Assembly (NCBI GenBank): GCA_016714795.1
Contig: JADKCA010000007.1
Coordinates: forward strand, 200,103-264,102
DNA: 64,000 nucleotides
Reading direction: 5' to 3'
Source of the DNA: Sphingomonadales bacterium
GTDB taxonomy: Bacteria; Pseudomonadota; Alphaproteobacteria; Sphingomonadales; Sphingomonadaceae
How positions within the stretch are numbered: position 1 is the stretch's first letter; each line of letters opens with the position of its first letter. The notes beneath the pieces are model-generated. The model searched no databases. It was not told where the DNA came from and worked only from the letters and a program-made list of their open reading frames with translations. Of this stretch, positions 51,534 to 60,361 are shown one piece after another. The translations under genes were made by a program, and so were the position numbers.

Positions 51534-51614
51534 TGGCCGAGGATGACGCAACGGCGGACTGGGTCATAGTTCCCGATGCAGAGGCCTGTGTCGTGATATC
51601 CCGGAATTCCATAT

Positions 51615-52079
51615 TTACTTTCGGCCTAATCTTCTTCGCCTCTTTACTGTAGGCCAATGGCCTTTGAGGCTAACGGGATTAATCAACTCACCCATGTTTC
51701 CATATTTTTCATTGCGCTCGCGAAACTGTTTCTCAGTTTCATAACTTGCACTCCACCAGCGACGATCGCAGCAATATTCAACAAATATGTCGCGCGCCTG
51801 ATCGAAACTCAACTGCTCGGGTGGACCGAACACATACTTGACTTTTATGACAGGGTTCTTGCCGAACCATGGAAAATTGAAGATCGACCATGAGCGCCCG
51901 AGGTTGACAACATCAAGAAGTTGAAAACGACGACAGCCAACATCAATCGCCCAGCAATTCTCGCGATACCAGCCCAGTTCATATACATTCTGATACAGCT
52001 CACCTTCCCACCATTCCGTACCAAATTTGCATACAAATTTTGGATGAAACAGCAGAAAGGGATGACTTGGCTCAATCAT
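51615..52079 (-). CDS. Putative immunity protein of Rhs2
   Basis: A 154-residue protein whose ATG overlaps the Rhs2 stop (ATGA). It is rich in Trp/Tyr/Phe (CKFGTEWWEGELYQNVYELG, SIFNFPWFGKNPVIKVKYVF, CCDRRWWSASYETEKQF) and ends with a basic tail (VKRRRRLGRK). The aromatic-rich composition resembles other small immunity proteins, but no family is recognised. The partner is the HNH-like tip of Rhs2. Confidence 0.68.
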   Translation of the reverse strand: MIEPSHPFLLFHPKFVCKFGTEWWEGELYQNVYELGWYRENCWAIDVGCRRFQLLDVVNLGRSWSIFNFPWFGKNPVIKVKYVFGPPEQLSFDQARDIFVEYCCDRRWWSASYETEKQFRERNEKYGNMGELINPVSLKGHWPTVKRRRRLGRK

Positions 52080-55000
52080 TCGAAACTCCCGTCTGAAAGA
52101 TCAATTGCCGCTGCTCCCACTGCCGTTACCGCAGCCCCCTGCACCGATTGCGGAGCGCCCCGCGCGAGCGTTTTCAGCGGGCCTGCAGGATTGAGCACCC
52201 TCCGATGGATTGAGCGGGGAACCTTGTTGAGATTCCAGGGGCGATTGAACAGGTGCTCGGCCCGTCCACGGCCGATAACGCGATCAATGCGTTTGAATGC
52301 CCTTTGCGGGACCAGCCAGTGGTGAAGATCAACATCCTGCCCTACAAGTCCTTCTGCGCTGCGGATGCGTCGGGATGCGTTGCTCCATTTCATCGAGCCT
52401 TGCGTAAGCTTGACCCAACCCTTGACCCAATTTCCTCCGAATGCTCCCATAGCACCGGCAGTGGCCACTTCACCCCATTCGTAGCAATGCCAGTCAAGGA
52501 CGTTCCTTCCCCTGCGCCAATTGTCAAACCCCTGAATTGCAAGCTCACCGCCTGCACCGAAGAAAAATCCCACTACAGCTTGTGCCATAAGCCCATCAGG
52601 ATCCAACCCCGTAACCGGATTGCCATCAGCATAGGCGTAAGGATTGGTATCTCCCGCCAACCCGATCGGGTCGGCCTGGATATACCGCCCGGTGCTCGGA
52701 TCATAATCCCGATACCGGTTATAGTAGATATCAGCCAGCGTGCGGCTCTGCCCGGGGAAGCCGGGGGCTTGCCATGCGCCGGGCGTCGTCACCGCGCCGC
52801 TGGCGTTGGTATAGACCTGCGGCACGCCGAGATGGTTGCCGTGGACCCACAGCAGCGTAGGCGTCGCGACCGGGCCGGAGGCGACGGCGAGCGGGGCGTA
52901 GCCGCCGACGCCATCATCTCCGCCGTACGCGGAACCGTCGCCGACCTCTGGGTTCAGCCAGATAAACTCGGCGATCACATCGGCGGCGCTGGTGCCATAC
53001 TCGCCGATGACGCGGCCGTCGCTGTCATAGACATAGCGGTGCGTCGTGCCGCCGCTCGTCACCGCGACGCGATCATCCATGCCGTTATAGACGTTGGTCT
53101 GGCTGGGATCGCCGGTGCGCGTGTAGGCGGTCAGGCGGCCATAGCCGTCATAGCTGGTGGAGACGCTTACCCCGGCAGGGCGGGTTTCACTCGCCGTGTT
53201 GCCGCGCGCGTCGTAGCTGATGCTGCGTGTGCCCGCAGGGGTGGTGATGTTCGCCAGACGGTTGGTGCCAGCGGTGCGGGTGTAGGTGTCGCTCGCCGCC
53301 GGATTGGCATCGGTGGGGAGCGCGCGATAGGCGACGCTGGTGCGGTTGCCGCCCTTGTCATGCGCATAGTCGGTGCGGCGCAACGCCCCGCTCGCCGTGT
53401 CTACGCGCGAGAGGCGGCCATTGCTGTCATAGGCATAGGCCATGCTCTTCGTTGCATCGACCGCATCAGTGATGCCGGTGATGTTGTCATCATTGTCGTA
53501 AGCATAGGTGAGGTGCGAGAGCGCTGTGCCACCGCTGGTGCGCAGCGTCTTGCCCGCAAGCCGCGCGTCATTGCCCCAGTCCTGCTCCATCACCAGACCA
53601 TTGCCCAGCGATGCGGATTTGAGCGCGCCGAACGGTTCATACGCCCCATCCGAAAGCAGGGGGGCCAGCGCGGCAACGGCATTCGCCTGCGTCGCAATGC
53701 CGGAGACCCGCCCCTTGGCATCGCGCGTGTAAGTGACGATCCGGCCCGAGGGATAGGTGATCTGCGTGATCCGCCCCGCTTTGTCGTAGCCATAGCGCAG
53801 TTGCGCGGGGGTGCCGCCGAGGCTCTGCTCCTTCGCCACCAGAAGCCCGCGAGTGTCCCAGCCAAAGCGCGTCACGCCGCTCGCATCGGTGACGCTCCCC
53901 AGCCGTCCGATCATCGCCGAGCCCGTCAGGCCATCGCTGTCCCACTGATAGCTGACAGCCTGCGCCGCCAGACCCAGCGGCGTCTTCGAGACAACCCGCC
54001 CCAGCATGTCGCGAACATAATCCACCCGCTGCCCGCGACCGTCTATGGCGGCCGTGACCCGACCCGCCGCGTCATAATAGAAGGTGCTCGTTCCCCGATC
54101 CGGGCTCGTCTCGCGGATTACCTCACCAAAGCCGTTGCGCACGAATGCCGTCGTGACGGCAACCGGATCGGTGAAGCTCGTTACATCGTCCAGCTTGTTA
54201 TAGACCGTGGTTTCCGTGCCAGTGTCTGGCGCGACCGTGGTGATCAGCCGGTTGAGCGGATCAAACGCCTGCGTGGTCGCGTTGCTGCGCGGAGACACGA
54301 TCTGCGTCGGGTTGCCCAACTTGTCATAACTCCACGCCGTCGTGCGACCGACGCCGAGCGTTTCCGTGAGCATACGGCCGATTGAATCGAACGTACGCGT
54401 GATGCCGCTGGCCGTGCTGCCATCGGCACGCTTGACCGTCTGGCTGGTGACATTGCCCATGGCATCCGAGGCAAAATCGATGCGCTCGCCATCGTTCGCG
54501 CGGATCGCAGTGAGGCGGCCTGCCAGATCATAATCCATGATCAACTGGGCCGTATCTGGCGCAGTGATGGCCGTCACCCGGCCCTCCGCATCATAAGCAA
54601 AGCTGGTCTGCGCATCGAGCGCGATGTTGGTGGGGTGCTTGACGGTCACGCTCGCCGTACGCCCCAGCGCGTCATAGGCGAACTGCGTCACCGCCCCGTT
54701 GGAGTCGGTCATCGTGCCGGGGCGGCCACTGGCGTCATAACCGCCAAAGCTGCTGACATGGCCGAGCGCGTTGGTAGCCGTGAGCAGGTTGCCCGCCGTG
54801 TCATAGGTGAAGCTGGTGACATCATCCACGCCAGAGACCGGCGCGAGCGGGCCATTGACCGAGAGCAGACGCCCATTGGTGGCCCAGCTGTAACTGGTCG
54901 TGCGCGCTTCCCCCGCTGTGGCATAGGGCACAGTGTGGGTGGTGGTGTCCGTCTCGGTCAGGCTGGTGAGCTGGCCGGTGGGGGTATAGGCATAAGTGCG

Positions 55001-56701
55001 CTTGAGCCCGGTCCGCGTCTCCTCCAGCGGCAAATCCAGCGTGGCATGCCAGACGATATTGGTTGTCCGCGCAGCACTGGTGCCGCTGGCCTCGGTAATC
55101 GCGGTGGGGCGGCGGTTGGGGATGTCGTTGGTGATCGTGGTGACAGTGCCGCGCTCGTCGGTCGAGCCGGTCGCGACGAAGATGCCATAAACGCCTGCCG
55201 GCCCCTTGCTGTAGGTATAAACTTTGCTGTCAGCCGGAACCGTGGCTGTGGCCTGGCCATCCATGCGCATCAGGCGACGCGGCATGGTTCCGGTCACACC
55301 ATCCGCCGGATGATAATAGGTATAGCGCGTCGTCCGCCCCAGCGGGTTGGTGACATCCCTGTAGGAGTTGCTCCGGTTGGCCGCATCAATGAGATGCGTC
55401 ACGGTGTATCGATTGTAGCCGCCTGCCTGCTCTGCCGATTCGACCAGGCCGGACACACCATATGTGATGGTCGACAGACGATTGCCGCTCAGATCCAGAA
55501 AGCCTGTCAGTGCATAGGGATAACGCGCATCCTCATAGAGATAACTTCTGCCCCACAGGGCCACCCCCGCCGCATTTTTCCTTTGCACCGCGTGCAGGCG
55601 ATTGGTTCTGAACACGCTGTCCATGCCGCGCGCTTCGGAATAATCATAAGACAAGGTCGTGCCATCGGGGAGCGCAATCGCGGCAATGTTCTTGTCGTTG
55701 GTCCAGGACAACAATAATTCCCGGCCAAAGCTGTCCCTGACGCGATACGGATATAATCCTGTGTCGGCATAGTCATAGAAGAGCGACGCCCCGCTTGCGA
55801 AACGCTGTTCGACAGGGACAAGCGTTCGTTGACCGCCCAAAGCGATGGAACCCGTGCGACGAAACAGAATAGCATCGCCATTGGCCAAAGTCATGATTAC
55901 TTCGCCGGGTCCATTGGCTACAGCGGCCTCGCTATCAAAATATGCGATGCGCGGCGTGGCTGGAATGGCCACCATGGAGATCCGCCTGCGGCTTGTGCCT
56001 TCCGTCTCAAACGTCCAGTTCGCTCCATTGCTTGTCGAACCGACCAGCTTGAAGCGGTCCAGATGGCCATCATCGGACAGATATTCCACCTTGGCAGCAA
56101 AATCTGTGGCGACAATCAATCTGCCGGGAATAAGGCCGTGCCAATGCGCACCAAATCCCGGAATATTTCCATCTGACAACGGATCGCCACCGCGCTGCCG
56201 ACTGCGGTAGTTGCGCGTAACCTGCAACAGCCCGTCCGCGCTCGAATAGTCCGTTTCTGAAATGCGTTCAGCGCCGGTTTCCAAGAGAATCGGATCGCCG
56301 ACAGACTTGGGTTCGGATCCTGACTTCGAAGCCGCGCCATTTTCGCATTCACATTCTGCGGCAATGTCCTCTAGCCTTGCACATTCCGTTGTTTTCAGAA
56401 GCCTGTAATCTGTTGGGCACCATGCCGTTACGACCGGTGGGAGGTGCGGATTCGCCTCTTCTCCGAAATGCCAACTGCACGTAAAACCGTTCCAAGATGT
56501 GCGTATGGGTTGCTGATAACCCGCACCGGGATTCAAATTCGCATGCGCTGCATGACATGCAGCATCTGCGGTTTCATAGTTGATACCGCCATAGCTCCAG
56601 CGGACAGGAATTCGTTGCGCCGCCATAGGCACTGTAACTTGCGCTTGCGCTGCTCCTGCAAAAGCGAGAATCAATAGCAGAAATTGGACAATTTTCGCCA
56701 C
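52076..56701 (-). CDS. Rhs2: full-length secreted Rhs/YD-repeat toxin
   Basis: An intact 1541-residue protein. The signal peptide (VQFLLLILAFAGAAQAQ) precedes a Cys-containing N-terminal region and DUF6531-type GDPILLETGAERISETDYSS. About 1000 residues of YD repeats follow (YDALGRTASVTVKHP, YDKLGNPTQI, YDKAGRITQITYPSGR). The closing hallmark is STGRYIQADPIGLAGDTNPY. The tip (about 150 residues) starts GAGGELAIQGFDNWRRGRNV and ends with DLHHWLVPQRAFKRIDRVIG and NRPWNLNKVPRSIHRRV, an HNH-like His arrangement suggesting a nuclease. It is the only uninterrupted large Rhs in the window and the likely active gene. Export is probably Sec plus an unknown outer-membrane step. Confidence 0.88.
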   Translation of the reverse strand: MAKIVQFLLLILAFAGAAQAQVTVPMAAQRIPVRWSYGGINYETADAACHAAHANLNPGAGYQQPIRTSWNGFTCSWHFGEEANPHLPPVVTAWCPTDYRLLKTTECARLEDIAAECECENGAASKSGSEPKSVGDPILLETGAERISETDYSSADGLLQVTRNYRSRQRGGDPLSDGNIPGFGAHWHGLIPGRLIVATDFAAKVEYLSDDGHLDRFKLVGSTSNGANWTFETEGTSRRRISMVAIPATPRIAYFDSEAAVANGPGEVIMTLANGDAILFRRTGSIALGGQRTLVPVEQRFASGASLFYDYADTGLYPYRVRDSFGRELLLSWTNDKNIAAIALPDGTTLSYDYSEARGMDSVFRTNRLHAVQRKNAAGVALWGRSYLYEDARYPYALTGFLDLSGNRLSTITYGVSGLVESAEQAGGYNRYTVTHLIDAANRSNSYRDVTNPLGRTTRYTYYHPADGVTGTMPRRLMRMDGQATATVPADSKVYTYSKGPAGVYGIFVATGSTDERGTVTTITNDIPNRRPTAITEASGTSAARTTNIVWHATLDLPLEETRTGLKRTYAYTPTGQLTSLTETDTTTHTVPYATAGEARTTSYSWATNGRLLSVNGPLAPVSGVDDVTSFTYDTAGNLLTATNALGHVSSFGGYDASGRPGTMTDSNGAVTQFAYDALGRTASVTVKHPTNIALDAQTSFAYDAEGRVTAITAPDTAQLIMDYDLAGRLTAIRANDGERIDFASDAMGNVTSQTVKRADGSTASGITRTFDSIGRMLTETLGVGRTTAWSYDKLGNPTQIVSPRSNATTQAFDPLNRLITTVAPDTGTETTVYNKLDDVTSFTDPVAVTTAFVRNGFGEVIRETSPDRGTSTFYYDAAGRVTAAIDGRGQRVDYVRDMLGRVVSKTPLGLAAQAVSYQWDSDGLTGSAMIGRLGSVTDASGVTRFGWDTRGLLVAKEQSLGGTPAQLRYGYDKAGRITQITYPSGRIVTYTRDAKGRVSGIATQANAVAALAPLLSDGAYEPFGALKSASLGNGLVMEQDWGNDARLAGKTLRTSGGTALSHLTYAYDNDDNITGITDAVDATKSMAYAYDSNGRLSRVDTASGALRRTDYAHDKGGNRTSVAYRALPTDANPAASDTYTRTAGTNRLANITTPAGTRSISYDARGNTASETRPAGVSVSTSYDGYGRLTAYTRTGDPSQTNVYNGMDDRVAVTSGGTTHRYVYDSDGRVIGEYGTSAADVIAEFIWLNPEVGDGSAYGGDDGVGGYAPLAVASGPVATPTLLWVHGNHLGVPQVYTNASGAVTTPGAWQAPGFPGQSRTLADIYYNRYRDYDPSTGRYIQADPIGLAGDTNPYAYADGNPVTGLDPDGLMAQAVVGFFFGAGGELAIQGFDNWRRGRNVLDWHCYEWGEVATAGAMGAFGGNWVKGWVKLTQGSMKWSNASRRIRSAEGLVGQDVDLHHWLVPQRAFKRIDRVIGRGRAEHLFNRPWNLNKVPRSIHRRVLNPAGPLKTLARGAPQSVQGAAVTAVGAAAIDLSDGSFE

Positions 56702-56990
56702 GCGCGCGCATCCTCATCTATTCTGGATACCAATGAATATGCCTCGTTCTTGAGTCGTGTCAATATTTACAAATCTTTCTTTTTAACTCACATCGTTTGA
56801 AATTTTGCGAATCACTCGCTCAAACGCGCGATCCTGTTCGATATTTTTCCATACAATTTCGACCGAAATGGTGATAATTACTGGACAATTGAGCGCTCAA
56901 ACATTTCGTGATCAATGCAGAATGCACTGCGCATTTTTCGACTTTCACCAACCTTGAGATATTTCTCTGACACTGCGTCCGGCGCGGGTG
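56702..56990. other. AT-rich upstream region of Rhs2
   Basis: The 289 bases upstream of Rhs2 are AT-rich and hold no recognisable gene. They should include the Rhs2 promoter; I see no motif strong enough to mark. Confidence 0.4.
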
Positions 56991-57122
56991 CTGGAGAGGC
57001 TGGCCGAGCCCCAAGACGTGGAATTCCGGGTCTCTCCCATGCCGAACCCGCAGATCAAGGTCTGGGTCGATTATGTCCTGCCAGGCGATGATGGCAAGCC
57101 GCTCGGTCTTGTCGAGGCGAGG
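56991..57122 (+). pseudogene. Type I restriction HsdR-like fragment
   Basis: One frame reads LERLAEPQDVEFRVSPMPNP, then IKVWVDYVLPGDDGKPLGLV, then EAR. The VDYVL-GDDGKPL-VVEAK pattern is the nuclease motif (D...ExK) of HsdR N-terminal domains. Here the last Lys is Arg (EAR), and the rest of the gene is missing. It marks the right boundary of the Rhs island. The next 70 bases contain another short open stretch (GEQKQPFKWTMTMRNVW) of unknown origin. Confidence 0.55.
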
Positions 57123-57193
57123 AGCAGGACGGCGAGCAGAAGCAGCCATTCAAATGGACGATGACCATGCGCAATGTGTGGTGAGCCGACTGC

Positions 57194-59488
57194 CTACTCC
57201 GCAATCCTGCGGGTTTTGGCGATGCTATCCGCTGAAATTTCGTCAGGGCTGAACGGAAGGCGCCGCCATTGCTTGGCAGCATAGGCCCGGGTCTGATCGG
57301 CAAAATGCGGCGAGGCTGGATTGGTTGATTGCGAATAGCTGAGGATCGCTTCTGCCACCGGACCATGTCCATCAAAGCCGACGATCTGGATATAGCTCGT
57401 GCCGTGCGCAGGGACGAGGCCACCGGGAATTTCGCGCGCATCCTGAAAATTCAACACGCCCGCCGTGCCTGGCCCGCCGTGGATTGGAATATGCTCCGCG
57501 CCAACGGCCACGCGCTGCACCTTTCCCCATGGTGCAGCAGGCGCCACTCCGGCCGTGTCGAGCGCGACCACCGCAGCACCGACCGCCGCCAGCAGCTTGT
57601 CAGAAACAGCCATAGTGGCCAGATCCCGTGGCGTATGAACCGGATCGGCAGGATCGAAGGGAACCTGCCAAAGGCCTTCAATCTGGGCAAGTTTGGGCCA
57701 CAACCAACGGAACAACGCAGCCCCTTGGCTGTCAGCCTCGAAACGGCGGTCCCATCCTGCCAGCGCCGCGCAGCCGCGGGACACCTCGGCCGAAGGCATT
57801 GCGGCTGTTGAGCAGAGCTTGACCAATTCACCGACGACAAGATCGGCAGCCAGGCTTTTGTTCGCGAACACCATCGCCTTGGCCCGGGCGTGGTCGACCT
57901 TGCCCGTAGCGAGCAAGGCCTCTGTCTCGATGAAATTCGAGCGCGTCCGCAGCGACAGTTCCCGAGCATGGTTCCCCAAGATCGGTGAAAGCGGCGGGTG
58001 AGGAATGCGCGGGTTGCTCAACCAATAACTGTCGTTGCTGTTGGTCAGATAGTCGCGCCGGATGGTGGCGGCCTGATCGCGCGCAGGCATCAAGCCAGCT
58101 TTGGGCGTGCTTGCCGCGCCGTCCCAATCGCAGTCCGACCGCGCCCCATCGAGCAGGATAGCCAGTTTGGCCACGGCCTGCGACTGAGGCGTCGCGCATG
58201 CTGCAACTTTCGAACGAGAGACGTTTGGCACAGCCGTAATGTCCGCATGAAGCGCATCGCCATAACGATCAGCCGCGATCGTGTTGACCCATGGGAGGCC
58301 GAGCGACTTGCCCGCCGCAGCCCTCACATCACCAACATTCCTTGCTTGTCCGATCCGCAGCCAGGCCTCCATCGCGCGCTGATTGCCACGATTGGCATCC
58401 TGCACTGCAAACGCAGTCGCATGATTCCAGATCAATCCCGATTGCGGGGCGATAACAACGGGGCCAAACCGGGTTGCATAAAGTGTGCGCGTGATGGCGG
58501 GCGTGCCGTCGGGCATGGGGACAGAGACGGTACGCCGCTCCATCGGCACGCTTTTCCCGTCTACAAGATAATGGGTTGGGTCAGCGGGGTCCAAGGTCAA
58601 GGCATGAAGCGTGAAGTGCTTTGCGGCAGTGACCGTATGGGTCCATGCGACATCTCGATTGAATCCCAGAGACGGGATCGGGCTACCAGGCAGGCCCACG
58701 CCCATGACGGTGTAACCGCCTGGGCCCGTGATGTGCATCTGCCAAAGACGGTTTGGCCCGCTCCACGGAAAATGCGGGTTGCCGATCAGCAATCCGCGCC
58801 CGTCGGTCGTGCTCTCGCTCCCAAAGGCCCAGCCATTGCTGCCAAACCCCGGCTCGTTTGGCTGCGGCAGCGCGAAGCCGACACGCGCATGCGACTTTCC
58901 GGGAGGCGCAGCATTCGCGATCCCGGGTGCCAAGGCCAGCGAACCCGCCAGCAGCATCTGTTTTTCGGTCAGGCGAAGCATATCGTCGCGCGTGATGGGG
59001 CGCACCCAGGGCTTGTTGCGGCATTCGGACGGGATGCCGGCGGGGCCAGCGTCCCTAAGAAAGCGATTATACCCCGCGACATAACCATCCACCAGGCGGC
59101 GAGTTTCCTTGGTCTGACGGGTGACACCGGCGCGCAAGGCCGGCAGGTCGATCATGGCGCGAAAGAACAGGTCTGATGAGAGATTGTCCACCTCCTGAAA
59201 GCCCAGCACCGCCTTTGCCTGCGCCCCGAAGTGCAGCGAACGCTCCCCCGCAACCGTGGCAAATTCCTCCGCCAGCAAACAAAAATTATCTTCGGCGTAA
59301 GCATAGCCGACGCCATAGCCCACGCCCTGCCATGTGTTTGAAACGATATGCGGGATGCCATAAGTCGTCCGGGTCACCGTGGCTTCATAGCGGCTGCGCG
59401 CCTCCGCCTGACCAGCCGCAAACAGCCCGAAACAGAGCATCGTGAAAGTCGCAGTCCGTCCCATCGCCCCTATCCCATGCAATTTCAT
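57194..59488 (-). CDS. Penicillin acylase-family N-terminal nucleophile hydrolase
   Basis: A 764-residue protein with an N-terminal signal (TATFTMLCFGLFAAGQAEA). The alpha chain has YGIPHIVSNTWQGVGYGVGY and AEDNFCLL. The autoprocessing site and nucleophile are in GFGSNGWAFGSE (Ser about 213), followed by GNPHFPWSGPNRLWQMHI. A long beta chain follows, with NRDVAWTHTVT and NSNDSYWLSNP. Members hydrolyse amides such as penicillins, acyl-homoserine lactones and other acylated compounds. A quorum-quenching acylase is plausible but not shown. An alternative start is at 59464. It is a monocistronic neighbour of the potassium operon. Confidence 0.9.
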   Translation of the reverse strand: MKLHGIGAMGRTATFTMLCFGLFAAGQAEARSRYEATVTRTTYGIPHIVSNTWQGVGYGVGYAYAEDNFCLLAEEFATVAGERSLHFGAQAKAVLGFQEVDNLSSDLFFRAMIDLPALRAGVTRQTKETRRLVDGYVAGYNRFLRDAGPAGIPSECRNKPWVRPITRDDMLRLTEKQMLLAGSLALAPGIANAAPPGKSHARVGFALPQPNEPGFGSNGWAFGSESTTDGRGLLIGNPHFPWSGPNRLWQMHITGPGGYTVMGVGLPGSPIPSLGFNRDVAWTHTVTAAKHFTLHALTLDPADPTHYLVDGKSVPMERRTVSVPMPDGTPAITRTLYATRFGPVVIAPQSGLIWNHATAFAVQDANRGNQRAMEAWLRIGQARNVGDVRAAAGKSLGLPWVNTIAADRYGDALHADITAVPNVSRSKVAACATPQSQAVAKLAILLDGARSDCDWDGAASTPKAGLMPARDQAATIRRDYLTNSNDSYWLSNPRIPHPPLSPILGNHARELSLRTRSNFIETEALLATGKVDHARAKAMVFANKSLAADLVVGELVKLCSTAAMPSAEVSRGCAALAGWDRRFEADSQGAALFRWLWPKLAQIEGLWQVPFDPADPVHTPRDLATMAVSDKLLAAVGAAVVALDTAGVAPAAPWGKVQRVAVGAEHIPIHGGPGTAGVLNFQDAREIPGGLVPAHGTSYIQIVGFDGHGPVAEAILSYSQSTNPASPHFADQTRAYAAKQWRRLPFSPDEISADSIAKTRRIAE

Positions 59489-59671
59489 AGCTTCGCTCTT
59501 GATTGGTGCCTGTCAGAGAAAATTGCAACGATCTGGTTTCCCGTGGTGAACCAGAAGGCCGGACCAGTCTTCAGGATTTCGCATTCCTTTTCTGCCGCCA
59601 TCAATTTTGTCGGCATAGAGTGACAGCTTGTACGGAACCCGCTGACCGTCAACGCGGCATATGAGTGAGCC

Positions 59672-60361
59672 TCATCCGCCGGTCAGTCGATACCCGATTC
59701 CCGGCTCATTCCTGATGAGCACGGGGCGCGCCGGATCATCTTCCAGTTTGAGTCGCAGGCTGCGTGCCGCGACGCGCAGATATTCGATATCGGATTCATG
59801 TGCTGGTCCCCACACGGTGCGGAGCAACTGAGCATGAGTGACGACGCGGCCGTGCGAGCGGGTGAGCAGGGCGAGAACCGCAAACTCCTTGGGCGTCAGA
59901 TGCACCTCAACCCCCTGCTTGCGAACCAGATGCGCGGCTTCATCAACCTCGATGTCGCCGACCCGGATCGGCCCCAGATCGTTTCGTCGCCCACCCTGGC
60001 GGCGCAGCGCAGCGCGCAGACGCGCCATCAATTCGTCGGTATCGAACGGCTTGGTCACGAAATCATCTGCGCCCAGATCAAGCGCCGCAATCTTGTCTTC
60101 CGTTCCGTCGCGGGCCGAGACGACGAGAATCGCCATGCCCCCGATGCGCGCAAGGCTGTCGACCAGTTCCAGCCCATCCCGGTCCGGCAAGCCGAGATCG
60201 ACAAAGGCGGCAGCGGGCGCGTGAGTCTGTGCGATGTGCAGCGCGGCGCGCGCATTTTCAGCTTCGAGCACCGCATAGCCAGCGCGGGTGAGTGCGGCGC
60301 AGAGCAGGCGGCGGATATGGAGTTCGTCATCGACGACAAGAATGGTGGGGAGGCGGCTCAT
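59672..60361 (-). CDS. kdpE: KdpE-like response regulator
   Basis: A 229-residue OmpR-family regulator from MSRLPTILVVDDELHIRRLL. The acidic pocket is VVDDE, the phosphoacceptor Asp is in AFVDLGLPDRDG, and the receiver Lys is in DDFVTKPFDTDELMARL. The winged-helix DNA-binding domain has LTPKEFAVLALLTRSHGRVV and EYLRVAARSLRLKLEDDP. The start is set by the overlap with the kinase stop (ATGA). By similarity and context it controls potassium-uptake genes, though no kdpFABC is present. Confidence 0.86.
   Translation of the reverse strand: MSRLPTILVVDDELHIRRLLCAALTRAGYAVLEAENARAALHIAQTHAPAAAFVDLGLPDRDGLELVDSLARIGGMAILVVSARDGTEDKIAALDLGADDFVTKPFDTDELMARLRAALRRQGGRRNDLGPIRVGDIEVDEAAHLVRKQGVEVHLTPKEFAVLALLTRSHGRVVTHAQLLRTVWGPAHESDIEYLRVAARSLRLKLEDDPARPVLIRNEPGIGYRLTGG

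Noticed and set aside
52253..54385. 710-codon plus-strand frame opposite Rhs2
   Set aside because: Antisense to the intact Rhs2; the repetitive RRAAARHRDAIIHAVID-type sequence mirrors YD repeats. Similar shadows occur opposite every Rhs module.
57194..59488. Acylase as part of a quorum-sensing locus
   Set aside because: No luxI/luxR-type gene is visible nearby, so a quorum-quenching role is only one option for the family.
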